Below are positions 53,011-61,596 of a DNA stretch of 64,000 nucleotides, piece after piece. A program made the position numbers and the translations under genes. Positions within the stretch are counted from its first letter, which is position 1; the number at the start of each line of letters is the position of its first letter. This stretch comes from Candidatus Woesearchaeota archaeon (GTDB lineage: Archaea; Nanobdellota; Nanobdellia; Woesearchaeales; JABGUJ01): positions 255,534-319,533 of the forward strand of contig JABGUJ010000001.1 of the NCBI GenBank assembly GCA_018646625.1. Direction: 5' to 3'. The notes under the pieces are model-generated. The model worked only from the letters and a program-made list of their open reading frames with translations. It had not been told where the DNA came from and did not search any database.

Positions 53011-54530
53011 GAGTTACATTCATACATGAATCAAAAAGCGCAGATGGCCCTGACATCACACTAATACCTATTGGATTAGTTGGTTTAGCGGATTATATTG
53101 CAAAACAAGAGAATAAAGTTGAAATTCTACATCACAAAAGTGAACAAGTTATAAACCCAGAATTTAATCTTTCAGAATATCTCAAACAACAACAAACTGA
53201 TGCTGTTTGCTTAGATTTACACTGGCACTTACAAGCAGCAGACGTCATAAACACTATCAAAGAACTAAAAGCAAACAACCCAACACTCATCACAATATTA
53301 GGTGGATTAACAGCGAGTTTCTTTGCAGAAGAGATCATTACAAATCATAAAGAAGTAGATTACGTAATAAAAGGAGATGGAGAAGAACCATTAGCTAAAC
53401 TTCTCAAAGCCATACAAGAAAAAAGTCCCTTAGAACAGGTCCCAAATCTAACGTGGAGAATAAACAAAAAAACTATAACAAATCCTCAAACATTCACAAT
53501 AAAAGAAGAAATGATTAACAAACTAAATTTTACAAACTTCGACTTAATAAAAAATAAAGAATTCTATCTCAGACTACAACCAAGCGAAGAAAAATGCCTT
53601 AATTGCAAAAAAGAATGCGATAAAAAAAGTTTCTACTTCACAGTTGGAAGAGGATGTCCGGTAGACTGCTCATTCTGCGGCGGATCAAAAACATCTCAAA
53701 AATTAATAAACAACAGAGATACTCCAATAAACTTAGATCCAAAAAAAGCAGTAGAAGAATTAAAAAAAGCAAAAGAAAATCATGGATTAGATATTTGGTA
53801 TGCTTGCTATGATCCATTTCCAAGATCAAAGTCATACTTAGAAATATTCAAAGAAATAAGAAAACAAAAAATAGACCTGGGATTAAGATTTGAATCTTGG
53901 GCCTTGCCAACAACGGAGTTCATAGACGAATTCAAGAAAACCTTCGATCCAACCAAATCTGAAATAATATTAAGTCCAGAAAGCGGATCAGAAAAAGTAC
54001 GACAAAAAAACAAAGGATACAATTACTCAAATACAGAACTTCTAGAAACATTAGAATACATAGAATCAAAGGGATTAAGAAGCTGTGTATACTTCACTAC
54101 TGGCTTGCCTTTTGAGAAAAAAGAAGACGCACTAAAAAGTTTAGCACTAATAAATTTCATAAGAACTAATTTCAACAAAACTAAAATACTGACTGCAGCA
54201 ATAATAATGGAACCTGGATCTCCTTGGTTTTTAGATCCCGAGAAATATGGAATAAAAACCAAATTAAAAACATTTTCAGATTATCTTAATTTTCACGCAG
54301 GAGGATTCAGCGTAGGTTATGAAACAGAGCACATGAAAGAGCTAGAAATTAGAGATTTTATAGGATTAATGGATGCTGAAGAGAAATGCGTTTATCCAGA
54401 ATCTAACTTTCTGAAAACGCTTCTTAAAACTTGTTTTTCAATAGAACATCATAAAACAGATCAACTACACGCCTTATGCAGTACGTGCAAAAACTATAGA
54501 GAGTGTTTCCCTTCCTTATTCATAAAGTAA
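53007..54530 (+). CDS. B12-binding-domain radical SAM enzyme
   Basis: A 507-aa protein. Residues 1-140 form a cobalamin-binding-like domain (GLVGLADYIAKQ, LITILGGLTASFF, DYVIKGDGEEPL), again without a clear DxHxxG. An inserted CLNCKKEC pair may form a small metal site. The radical SAM motif is GRGCPVDCSFCGG, a canonical CX3CX2C (about residues 217-224), followed by ILSPESGSEKVR and YFTTGLPFEKKED, typical of this superfamily. C-terminal CSTCKNYREC could hold an auxiliary cluster. It is translationally coupled to the previous radical SAM gene, suggesting consecutive steps on one substrate. Functions in this family include methyl transfer and ring or chain rearrangement; the specific reaction cannot be read from sequence. 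Confidence 0.8.
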   Translation: MRVTFIHESKSADGPDITLIPIGLVGLADYIAKQENKVEILHHKSEQVINPEFNLSEYLKQQQTDAVCLDLHWHLQAADVINTIKELKANNPTLITILGGLTASFFAEEIITNHKEVDYVIKGDGEEPLAKLLKAIQEKSPLEQVPNLTWRINKKTITNPQTFTIKEEMINKLNFTNFDLIKNKEFYLRLQPSEEKCLNCKKECDKKSFYFTVGRGCPVDCSFCGGSKTSQKLINNRDTPINLDPKKAVEELKKAKENHGLDIWYACYDPFPRSKSYLEIFKEIRKQKIDLGLRFESWALPTTEFIDEFKKTFDPTKSEIILSPESGSEKVRQKNKGYNYSNTELLETLEYIESKGLRSCVYFTTGLPFEKKEDALKSLALINFIRTNFNKTKILTAAIIMEPGSPWFLDPEKYGIKTKLKTFSDYLNFHAGGFSVGYETEHMKELEIRDFIGLMDAEEKCVYPESNFLKTLLKTCFSIEHHKTDQLHALCSTCKNYRECFPSLFIK

Positions 54531-54881
54531 AGTACAAACGGGAGTGATCTCAAATCTAGATTCACCAGCAAGATTCTCAAATTCAAAAGAAAAAGATGAT
54601 TTCTCAAACACATCAAGAGTTCCCAAATCAATAATATCCTCCGCCCTTTCCGTTTCATTTTCAAGAAGAAGATCAACAAAACAATTCTGAAGTTCAAAGC
54701 TATTACTAAAAAGATCAATTTGAATAGACATCAAACCAGAACTCATATTATGACTAGTTTCATTGAACCCTACAATCTCATAATTAGGAGAATCAGAAAA
54801 ACCAAGAAATATTGACAGAAGAACAACAAAGAACACTAGACAGCACATAAAATGATAGCCAATCATACATCTACATTTCAT
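54516..54881 (-). CDS. Small Cys-containing membrane-anchored protein
   Basis: A 121-aa protein from ATG 54881 (MKCRCMIGYHFMCCLVFFVV), with a TATA box about 27 nt upstream pointing to a leaderless transcript. An earlier in-frame GTG at 54896 would precede the predicted transcript start. The N-terminus has five Cys before or within one hydrophobic helix (about residues 10-27). The remaining ~90 residues are beta-rich and exterior, with two Cys (LQNCF, TPVCTLL) and three N-x-S/T sites, resembling a single small Ig-like domain. It converges with the B12-radical SAM gene, overlapping by 15 bases. No family recognised. Confidence 0.65.
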   Translation of the reverse strand: MKCRCMIGYHFMCCLVFFVVLLSIFLGFSDSPNYEIVGFNETSHNMSSGLMSIQIDLFSNSFELQNCFVDLLLENETERAEDIIDLGTLDVFEKSSFSFEFENLAGESRFEITPVCTLLYE

Positions 54882-54904
54882 AAAAATAAACAACACAAAA
54901 GAAA

Positions 54905-54912
54905 CTTATAAA
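54905..54912 (-). promoter_or_regulatory. TATA box of the small membrane protein gene
   Basis: TTTATAAG on the minus strand, centred 27 nt before the ATG at 54881 and overlapping the stop codon of the RNase P gene. Confidence 0.6.
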
Positions 54913-55400
54913 CTTTCCTCTAAATTTATCATCTCAAACCACTCATCAGCAAGACTAACCCAACAACACTCAACCTTATACTTTTTACAAAGCCTAATAT
55001 TCTGCTCAATTCTGCCCAACAACTGAGCTCTACGAACACCTTTAGCATGTAGAACAGCACCAAAATCAAAACCAATCATAGTATTTGCATCTCGAGCCAC
55101 TTTACACATGATTTGATTAAGCCCTGAATAACGATGATGCACCCCATCTTTACGAGCAACACCCTCTAATCCATAAACTAAATCAACATCTCTGTTTTGC
55201 AACCATTTTCGATCATTAACACCATCTGCTTTTTTAATTATAAACGAAGCTTTGCGCTCGCCAGCTTTAATCATCTTAATCTTATCGGACTTCAACTCAA
55301 AATCACCAACAATATACAAAGTATCAATACCTAAACGCAAAGCTATCTCTTCAAACTTAACAAGAGCCTTAGCATCCTTTGGACATATTACATCAAACAT
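54906..55400 (-). CDS. rnp3: Ribonuclease P protein component 3 (p30/Rpp30)
   Basis: A 164-aa protein of the RNase P p30 family, a PHP-like TIM barrel that binds the RNase P RNA with Pop5 and helps trim the 5' end of pre-tRNA in the cytoplasm. Recognisable elements are MFDVICPK at the start, LVYGLEGVARKDGVHHRYSG in the middle, then LNQIMCKVARDANTMIGFDF and LLGRIEQNIRLCKKYKV. The usual archaeal protein is somewhat longer (roughly 200-230 aa), so this is a reduced version, as expected in small-genome archaea. The start at 55400 is supported by a TATA-like element 26 nt upstream inside the end of iscU. Confidence 0.85.
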   Translation of the reverse strand: MFDVICPKDAKALVKFEEIALRLGIDTLYIVGDFELKSDKIKMIKAGERKASFIIKKADGVNDRKWLQNRDVDLVYGLEGVARKDGVHHRYSGLNQIMCKVARDANTMIGFDFGAVLHAKGVRRAQLLGRIEQNIRLCKKYKVECCWVSLADEWFEMINLEESL

Positions 55401-55420
55401 AACAAATTAAGAAAAAACAG

Positions 55421-55430
55421 GAAATTTAAG
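55421..55430 (-). promoter_or_regulatory. TATA box of rnp3
   Basis: ACTTAAATTT-type box on the minus strand, centred 26 nt before the rnp3 ATG and overlapping the last codons of iscU. It indicates that rnp3 can be transcribed leaderless and separately from the iron-sulfur genes. Confidence 0.5.
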
Positions 55431-55809
55431 TCTTTCCTTTACTTCTATAATCCTTGATGGCCTCTCTCAAAGCTTCTTCTCCAAGAATAGAACAATGAAC
55501 CTTAATAGCAGGCATTCCTCCTAAATAATCCACAATATCTTGCTTAGAGATTTTCTCAGCATCTTCAAGAGTCATTCCTTTAGCCAATTCACATAAAGCA
55601 TCTGTAGATGCAATAGCAGTAGCACATCCAAAGGTTTGAAACTTAATCTCAGAAATCTTATTATCTTCAACTTTGATAAAAAGCTCCATCACATCCCCGC
55701 ACTTAGGATTACCTACTTTTCCCATACCATCAGCATCCTCTAACTTACCGTTATGCTTAGGATGAAAAAAGTGATCTTTGACCTTATCCGAATATTCATC
55801 TATATACAT
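55426..55809 (-). CDS. iscU: Iron-sulfur cluster scaffold IscU/NifU-type
   Basis: A 127-aa protein that assembles [2Fe-2S] clusters from sulfur delivered by the cysteine desulfurase. The three cluster cysteines are C37 (GNPKCGDV, with D39), C62 (FGCATAIAS) and C106 (IKVHCSI, with H105), all in the usual context. Length is normal for the family. GGTGA lies 6 nt before the ATG, and the gap to iscS is 13 bases, so both are on one transcript with the regulator. Confidence is high from the complete ligand set. Confidence 0.95.
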   Translation of the reverse strand: MYIDEYSDKVKDHFFHPKHNGKLEDADGMGKVGNPKCGDVMELFIKVEDNKISEIKFQTFGCATAIASTDALCELAKGMTLEDAEKISKQDIVDYLGGMPAIKVHCSILGEEALREAIKDYRSKGKT

Positions 55810-55822
55810 TTCAACTCACCTA

Positions 55823-57025
55823 CTAATGATGATCATCAAACTTCATCTTTTCTGCTTCTGCCAAATCTTCATTGTTTTTTATTGGACTTAATCCTCTAAG
55901 TTCATTCACAATGTTTGGCATAACTTTCAACACATAATCAACTTCTTCTTCTTTAGTTTCGCGTGACAAAGTAAATCTTATCGCACCATGTGCTTTCGAA
56001 TGGGGAATATTTATTGCCAACAACACATGGCTAGGATCTAAAGATTGAGAACTACATGCGCTGCCTGTTGAAGCACATATCCCATTTTTATCTAGGTGTA
56101 ACAAAATTCCTTCCCCTTCAATAAAATTGAATGAAATATTAACATTATTACACAATCTACTCTCTCGAGAACCATTCAACTCAGTATCATTAATTTCTAA
56201 CAAGCCAGTCATCAACTTATCACGAAGTGATGTGATTCGTTCAACATCATCGTCTGTCCACAAACTCACCGCAGTTGCAAACCCGACTATGCCTGGAATG
56301 TTTTCAGTCCCCGCTCTTAATCCAAGCTCATGACTTCCACCATAAATTTGTCTATACAATTTAGTCCCTCGTTTAACAAACAAAGCACCAACACCTTTTG
56401 GCCCGTGTAGTTTATGCGAAGCAAACGCAGCCAACGACAAATTCATTTGTTTTACATTAATTGGAACTTTACACAAACTTTGCACACAATCTGAATGAAA
56501 TACAATATTTTTCTCAGCACAGATCTCTCCAATCTTTTCTAAATCTTGTACAACGCCAACTTCATTGTTGGCATGCATTATAGAAACTAAAACAGTATTA
56601 TCCTTTATTGCACTTCGCAACTTATCCAAATCTAACATACCATCATTATCAACATTAAGTACAGTAACTTCAAAACCTTCTTTGCCTAATTGTTTATACG
56701 TTTCTAAAACCGCAGGATGTTCAATGGTTGTTGTAATGATGTGATTACCTTTATCCTTCAAAGCATGTGAAGTTCCTCTAATCGCAAGATTATCACTCTC
56801 GGATCCGCCGCTTGTAAATACAATCTCATCATTATCTGCATTAATCCTATCAGCAATTACCTGCCTAGCATCATTTAATGCATTCCTCGCTTCTGCCCCT
56901 TTATGATGTAAACTGCTCGCATTACCATAATACTTCAGAAAATAAGGGATCATAGCCTCAACTACTCTAACATCAACTTTAGTTGTTGCACCGTTATCCA
57001 AATAAATTTCAGGTTTCTCATCCAT
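55823..57025 (-). CDS. iscS: Cysteine desulfurase IscS/NifS-type
   Basis: A 400-aa PLP enzyme that takes sulfur from L-cysteine to give alanine and an enzyme-bound persulfide. The N-terminal IYLDNGATTKVD, the FTSGGSESDNLAI element, the PLP lysine K205 in SHKLHGPKGVGAL and the catalytic C324 in GSACSSQSLDPSHVL are all present, as are RAGTENIPGIVGFA and AIRFTLSRET. Length is typical. It lies 6 bases downstream of the HTH regulator and 13 bases upstream of iscU, forming an iscS-iscU operon for iron-sulfur cluster building, likely in demand because of the radical SAM enzymes nearby. Confidence 0.95.
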   Translation of the reverse strand: MDEKPEIYLDNGATTKVDVRVVEAMIPYFLKYYGNASSLHHKGAEARNALNDARQVIADRINADNDEIVFTSGGSESDNLAIRGTSHALKDKGNHIITTTIEHPAVLETYKQLGKEGFEVTVLNVDNDGMLDLDKLRSAIKDNTVLVSIMHANNEVGVVQDLEKIGEICAEKNIVFHSDCVQSLCKVPINVKQMNLSLAAFASHKLHGPKGVGALFVKRGTKLYRQIYGGSHELGLRAGTENIPGIVGFATAVSLWTDDDVERITSLRDKLMTGLLEINDTELNGSRESRLCNNVNISFNFIEGEGILLHLDKNGICASTGSACSSQSLDPSHVLLAINIPHSKAHGAIRFTLSRETKEEEVDYVLKVMPNIVNELRGLSPIKNNEDLAEAEKMKFDDHH

Positions 57026-57031
57026 ATTTCA

Positions 57032-57400
57032 TCACTCTTCGTCTTTTTTACGGCAAACATTACACTCATGTTTAACTGTATCGAATTTCTGATGAATCTT
57101 GCATAAAAAATCACTGTTTCTTAGCTCTTTCGCCACTCGCTGTAATTCTTCATTGAATTTAGAAGGAGATTCCAACAGCATTTTGACTGATTCAGCAATC
57201 TCAGCAACAGTATGCGCCTCAAATTGCACTTCCTTGCCTCTTTTAGCCTTAAGATACTGTGAAACAGCAGGCTCAGTTATTTCCATGATTCTGGCTATAT
57301 CCTTCTGTTTCATGCCAGTTGCCAAAAAAGCCTTAGAAAATTCTCTTCTCAAAGCAGGCAATATGTACCATACCTCGATCTCTTGTGGTGTGTGTCTCAT
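57032..57400 (-). CDS. HTH transcriptional regulator with three-Cys tail, likely iron-sulfur operon regulator
   Basis: A 122-aa protein from ATG 57400 (MRHTPQEIEVWYIL), with GGGGA upstream. The helix-turn-helix is in about residues 20-55 (MKQKDIARIMEITEPAVSQYL, then KAKRG), of the XRE-like archaeal type I associate with COG2522. The C-terminal tail has three cysteines (FLCKIHQKF, then HECNVC), probably a metal or iron-sulfur site that makes binding depend on cluster supply. It is the first gene of the iscS-iscU operon, so autoregulation of cluster assembly, like bacterial IscR in logic though not in sequence, is the natural inference. Confidence 0.85.
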   Translation of the reverse strand: MRHTPQEIEVWYILPALRREFSKAFLATGMKQKDIARIMEITEPAVSQYLKAKRGKEVQFEAHTVAEIAESVKMLLESPSKFNEELQRVAKELRNSDFLCKIHQKFDTVKHECNVCRKKDEE

Positions 57401-57452
57401 AAATATCATCCCCGCATATGGATCTTAACAATGCTTTATTTAACAATAGTTA

Positions 57453-57520
57453 ACAAATATATAAATCTTACTACAAAACGCCATTTTATTTATAAACAAA
57501 GCAAAAGAAAACCTTTAAAT
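57453..57520. promoter_or_regulatory. Divergent promoters of the isc operon and the Ig-domain gene
   Basis: On the minus strand ATTTATATATTT (57453-57466) is placed to start the isc operon near 57435, leaving a leader with GGGGA. On the plus strand CTTTAAAT (57513-57520) predicts a start near 57544, just before the GAGGG site of the Ig-domain gene. AACAATAGTTAAC at 57441-57455 contains an inverted GTTAAC-type pair and could be an operator for the 3-Cys regulator. Confidence 0.45.
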
Positions 57521-57562
57521 AGAAAAGTGTTATTTCAGAGTAGCAACAGAGGGATATCCATA

Positions 57563-60500
57563 ATGAGTAGCAAAAAATATACAATATCTTTGACTCTAGT
57601 TATAATCTGCCTTGTGGCTATTAGCGCCATATCAGCATTCGCTTTTGAAGAAAATCTTCTAGTTACAACCACCTCTGATAAAATCAGCGGTTGTTCCTGC
57701 GGTTTAACTACTAATGTAGTTACAATTCTAAATACGGGTTCCATAACTAGTAGTTACCTTGTTACGCTATCCGGATCTGGAAAAAAGTTTGCTACACTAA
57801 GTGAAGACGTCTTTATCCTAAAACCAGGAGAAAGAAAAGACGTTTTAGAATACATAAAAATTGGATGCGACACTGTTGGAGAGTTTGATTTAACAACCAC
57901 TGTTGAAACTGTTCTAGGTAACGAACATGAAACATCACAATCACTATCAATCAACAATTGTCCTAACGTACAAATTCTTGCAAAAGATTCTGAGCAACAA
58001 ACATGCCCGGGTTCAACACCAAGATTTGAATTTGAAATACAAAACACAGGAAGCTTTGATGAAGAATACGAAATCAAAATGTCTCCGTTCTCTGAGTACA
58101 TCACATTAAGTGAGAACTTAGTACCTGTAAAAGCAGGACAAAGCAAATCTATCTATGCATTCATTAACATGGATAACAGCTTTTCAGGAGAAATAGAATT
58201 CCTATTTAGCGCATATGCAAAAAACAGTGAGATCATGGGAGAAGTGCCTGTTAAACTTAAGGTAAACCCTTGCTTTGACTACGCTGTCGGGTTTGACAAT
58301 AAATACACAGTATGTAGAAATATTGGCTACGAATTTCCACTTAAAATAAAAAACGATGCAGATGTTGCAAACGTATATTCTACAAAAGTTGAAAGTAAAG
58401 AAGATTGGATCACACCTAAAGATGGGAGCTTCTTAGTATATAGTGAAGATGTTACTGAAACTCAAGTTCTAATAAATCCAAAAAACACAGAACCTGGCCA
58501 ATACGAATTCACATTAAAAGTATCAAGTGAACGTGGTCAAATTGAACATTATGCAGAATCTACTGTAAATGTACAAGACTGTTACAAAATACAAGTAAAG
58601 ACCAACTTACCAGAATTGGTTAGCGGAGAGCTAAACACTGGTTACATCACATTAACTAATGCAGGAACAAGAAACGACACATTCTACCTATATCAAGAAG
58701 GTGCTGAATGGATCGAGTTCGCTTCAGAAGAAATATACATCCCAGCAGGAGAAGCAAGAGATGTTGAAGTTAAACTAAACATTCCATTAGATGTTCCAAA
58801 GAAACTTGACGTAAGATTCTTAGCAATATCATACAACTATAACTTTTCAAATGATTACGAAGATTCAACATTAAAAATCATACCGCAAGAAGAAGCATAC
58901 GAACTAGACATCCTTGCAGAAGATGTCAGAGTTTCATATGAAGCAACCATCGTTCCAATCAGAATGAAGCACAGTGGTTTAATTGATGCAAGCTACACAT
59001 TCAGTGTTGACGGCCCAGCATGGGTAAGTATAAACGAAACAAACCTATTCTTAGAATCAGAGATTGATTCAGAATTAAACTTAATCTTAACTCCTACTAA
59101 TCTAACTGAACAAGGATCTTATCCTATCACTATATACGCAGCAGTTGACAGAGTCTCTGATTTAACATATGCAAGAAACCTAGATGTTGTTGTAAGTGAA
59201 AAAGGGCTATTCATGAGAGTTCTACCGTTCATACTAATCGGTTTAGGAATCCTGGTATTGCTTTTTGTTATTATCTCAATAGTAAAAAGAGCTAAGAATA
59301 GACCTAGAACGCTTAGCGCTCCAATTAGATCTAGAAGAAAACCATTGGATTTGATAGAAATATACAATCCTACAACTACGTCATACAAAAGAACTAGCGG
59401 TAAGAAGATATTCAAATGGATTATTGCAATTCTTCTATTACTAGTACTATTATTCGCAATTGGTTTTGGCGGATACAAAACATACAATCACTTTACTTCC
59501 AATTCAACTGATAATGAAACTATTCAACAATCTATGCCATTAACTACTGGCGCAGTTGTAGATACACAAGAAGAAGTAACCAGTGAAGATCCGATATTTT
59601 CTGTAGATACCACATATCTGGCATCCCTTGGTAGAACAATATACCTTGACAGAAATGTTGTTACAGACATTCCAATTACATTCAACAATCCATCTACAGA
59701 AACTACAAAGTACACATTAAAATTAATCACAGAGAATGCAACTAGCTGGACTAGCATAGACATCACATCAGCAGATGTACTAGCAAATTCATCACTAACT
59801 GCATACTTAACTACAACTCCGGATGATTTTGTAATCTCAGGACAATATCCTATAACTCTTGAAACAAACTACATTCTTAATGGAGAAAGTATTACTGAAG
59901 CAATTGACTTAAACTTAGATGTCGGACACTATACATTATTCTACATAATCAAAATCTTAATCTATGCATTGATTGGTTTGGTTGCCCTTGCAATCCTTAT
60001 ACTAATCATAACTCTTCTTAGACGGGGAAGATCTCCCAGAACTCCTAAGATTAGAACAGAGAAAGCACCAGGAGACAGTTTCTGGGTAAGATGGAAAGAA
60101 AACCGAAAAGCCGCAAAAGAGCGAAGAAGACTTAGAAGAATAAAATCAAAAGAATTCTACGCAGAACATAACATCAAGAGCACAAACATCGGTGAAATCG
60201 AGCCTATCTTTGTTAAAAGATATAGAAGACCAAAGAAAGGATTAAAATCATTCTTCAAATGGTTAGCAGCAATCGTAATCATACTATTAGTACTAGGCCT
60301 TGCATTTTATGCAGGAAACAGTATTTACAAAAACGCAACAAACAGTACAAACAGCACAGGAATCACTGGATGGAACATATTTTCCCCATCAGCAGACAAT
60401 GAAACAACTACTGAAGATCCAATCGTAGAAGACGTACCTGAAGAGCCAGTAAGCACTTTAGAACAACCACTATTCTACATAAACAGATCAGAACTAGATG

Positions 60501-61003
60501 GTTCAGGAAACATAATTGAAGTAGAAAAATTCAGTGTTGTAGACATTCCAGTTACTGTAACTAATCCTAATAACGAGTCAATCCAATACAAAATCAACGT
60601 AAACAAAGAGACTGGTTGGATTGAAGTTAGCGAGACAGAACTAGACATGAAAGCTCTAGAAAGTAAGCAAATTAACATCACAATTTATCCTGACGAAAAC
60701 ATAGAGATTGGAGATTATGCATTATCCATCGAGACTCAAGTTACAGGTGCTAATGAAGTCTTCAAAGAAAAATTAGAATTGAGAATCACAGAAGACGAAT
60801 TTAGATATCTGTGGCAAGTAATCGCAGGAGTATTACTCTTAATCATTCTGGCTCTTTTGATAGATTTCGTCAGATTTTTATTCAGAAGAAATTCAAGAAA
60901 AAAGTATTTTGAAGAAATAAAAGACGAAAAACCTAAGAAAGAAAAGAAACCTTCAAAAACAACAAAAACTAACCTTAAACTTACTTCAAGAAAAAAGAAA
61001 TAA
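57563..61003 (+). CDS. 1146-aa multi-pass surface protein with Ig-like (NEW3/CARDB-type) domains
   Basis: ATG 57563 is chosen: GAGGG lies 9 nt upstream, a TATA box is in place, and the signal peptide (MSSKKYTISLTLVIICLVA...AFA) starts there. About five Ig-like domains of the NEW3/CARDB type fill residues 30-550 (repeated WITP, EWIEFAS and PGE/AGE elements). Five membrane helices follow, near residues 553-577, 607-630, 790-815, 895-918 and 1085-1110, with one more Ig-like domain outside in each of two loops and Lys/Arg-rich loops inside. The tail is Lys-rich (KKEKKPSKTTKTN). The layout suits a surface-to-envelope organiser or sensor. It is followed 32 bases later by a 52-aa membrane protein that may be its partner. 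Substrate or ligand unknown. Confidence 0.8.
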   Translation: MSSKKYTISLTLVIICLVAISAISAFAFEENLLVTTTSDKISGCSCGLTTNVVTILNTGSITSSYLVTLSGSGKKFATLSEDVFILKPGERKDVLEYIKIGCDTVGEFDLTTTVETVLGNEHETSQSLSINNCPNVQILAKDSEQQTCPGSTPRFEFEIQNTGSFDEEYEIKMSPFSEYITLSENLVPVKAGQSKSIYAFINMDNSFSGEIEFLFSAYAKNSEIMGEVPVKLKVNPCFDYAVGFDNKYTVCRNIGYEFPLKIKNDADVANVYSTKVESKEDWITPKDGSFLVYSEDVTETQVLINPKNTEPGQYEFTLKVSSERGQIEHYAESTVNVQDCYKIQVKTNLPELVSGELNTGYITLTNAGTRNDTFYLYQEGAEWIEFASEEIYIPAGEARDVEVKLNIPLDVPKKLDVRFLAISYNYNFSNDYEDSTLKIIPQEEAYELDILAEDVRVSYEATIVPIRMKHSGLIDASYTFSVDGPAWVSINETNLFLESEIDSELNLILTPTNLTEQGSYPITIYAAVDRVSDLTYARNLDVVVSEKGLFMRVLPFILIGLGILVLLFVIISIVKRAKNRPRTLSAPIRSRRKPLDLIEIYNPTTTSYKRTSGKKIFKWIIAILLLLVLLFAIGFGGYKTYNHFTSNSTDNETIQQSMPLTTGAVVDTQEEVTSEDPIFSVDTTYLASLGRTIYLDRNVVTDIPITFNNPSTETTKYTLKLITENATSWTSIDITSADVLANSSLTAYLTTTPDDFVISGQYPITLETNYILNGESITEAIDLNLDVGHYTLFYIIKILIYALIGLVALAILILIITLLRRGRSPRTPKIRTEKAPGDSFWVRWKENRKAAKERRRLRRIKSKEFYAEHNIKSTNIGEIEPIFVKRYRRPKKGLKSFFKWLAAIVIILLVLGLAFYAGNSIYKNATNSTNSTGITGWNIFSPSADNETTTEDPIVEDVPEEPVSTLEQPLFYINRSELDGSGNIIEVEKFSVVDIPVTVTNPNNESIQYKINVNKETGWIEVSETELDMKALESKQINITIYPDENIEIGDYALSIETQVTGANEVFKEKLELRITEDEFRYLWQVIAGVLLLIILALLIDFVRFLFRRNSRKKYFEEIKDEKPKKEKKPSKTTKTNLKLTSRKKK

Positions 61004-61035
61004 ATCTTCATCCGAGGTGATTGGTGGAGATTAAA

Positions 61036-61194
61036 ATGGACATATTAGCATACACAAATTACGTGGTTGCAGGAATAATCGTTTTGGCAGCATTCGTTGT
61101 TGGCGCAGAAGTATACTACAGAGTTACTAGAAGCAAAACACACGACAAGATTGATGTAATCAGAGAAAAGCTCGCAGTATTAAAGAGCGTTTAA
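61036..61194 (+). CDS. 52-aa single-pass membrane protein
   Basis: A short frame from ATG 61036 (MDILAYTNYVVAGIIVL) to TAA 61194. One hydrophobic helix (about residues 8-27) is followed by a charged cytoplasmic helix (RSKTHDKIDVIREKLAVLKSV). GGTGGAG precedes the ATG; a GTG at 61024 in the same frame, behind GAGGTG, is an alternative that adds four residues. The gene sits 32 bases after the Ig-domain gene and its stop abuts the next start, supporting a real operon member. It may be a small accessory subunit of the large membrane protein. Confidence 0.65.
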   Translation: MDILAYTNYVVAGIIVLAAFVVGAEVYYRVTRSKTHDKIDVIREKLAVLKSV

Positions 61195-61596
61195 GTGATA
61201 ACTGTGGACAAAGTATTAATTCATGACACGGACAGATGCACATACGATCTTCTAGATATACTAAAAGCAAAATATACCCAAGAATACGAACTAGCATATG
61301 CGGCCAGGCCTGAAGAGGCTTCAGAGATAATGGAAGCAGGAGGGATTGCTGTTTTAGTTGCAGAGCCTATGCAAGGAACAGGACATAGCGAATGTAACCC
61401 CACATCAGATCTGATGGTTAAAGCAAAACAAGATGGCGTCACAGTAGTACTATATTCGGATATTCCACCCGAAATATTAGAAAGGAGTTTTGGACTCGCA
61501 CCCGATTGCTACGATCATTATCTATCTAAAAACGAACCAGGATTGGATCCACTTGCAAAATTAATAGACCAATGCTTAGCAGAAAGAAATCAATAA
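61195..61596 (+). CDS. Small receiver-like alpha/beta protein
   Basis: A 133-aa soluble protein starting at GTG 61195 immediately after the upstream stop; a second GTG at 61204 is also possible. Strand and helix order (VDKVLIHDTD, IAVLVAEPM, VTVVLYSDI) resembles a response-regulator receiver fold: an acidic pair follows the first strand, but I see no clear phospho-acceptor Asp at the end of the middle strand. It may be a degenerate receiver or an unrelated flavodoxin-like protein. Co-transcription with the Ig-domain gene is likely from the spacing. Its end overlaps the convergent gene by 7 bases. Confidence 0.6.
   Translation: MITVDKVLIHDTDRCTYDLLDILKAKYTQEYELAYAARPEEASEIMEAGGIAVLVAEPMQGTGHSECNPTSDLMVKAKQDGVTVVLYSDIPPEILERSFGLAPDCYDHYLSKNEPGLDPLAKLIDQCLAERNQ

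Noticed and set aside
57383-57562. Longer N-terminus for the Ig-domain protein
   Set aside because: It overlaps the divergent isc promoter and regulator start; ATG 57563 has a signal peptide and a ribosome-binding site.
61195-61596. Calling the 133-aa protein a true response regulator
   Set aside because: The fold order is similar but no clear phospho-acceptor Asp and no kinase neighbour are seen, so only a receiver-like label is kept.
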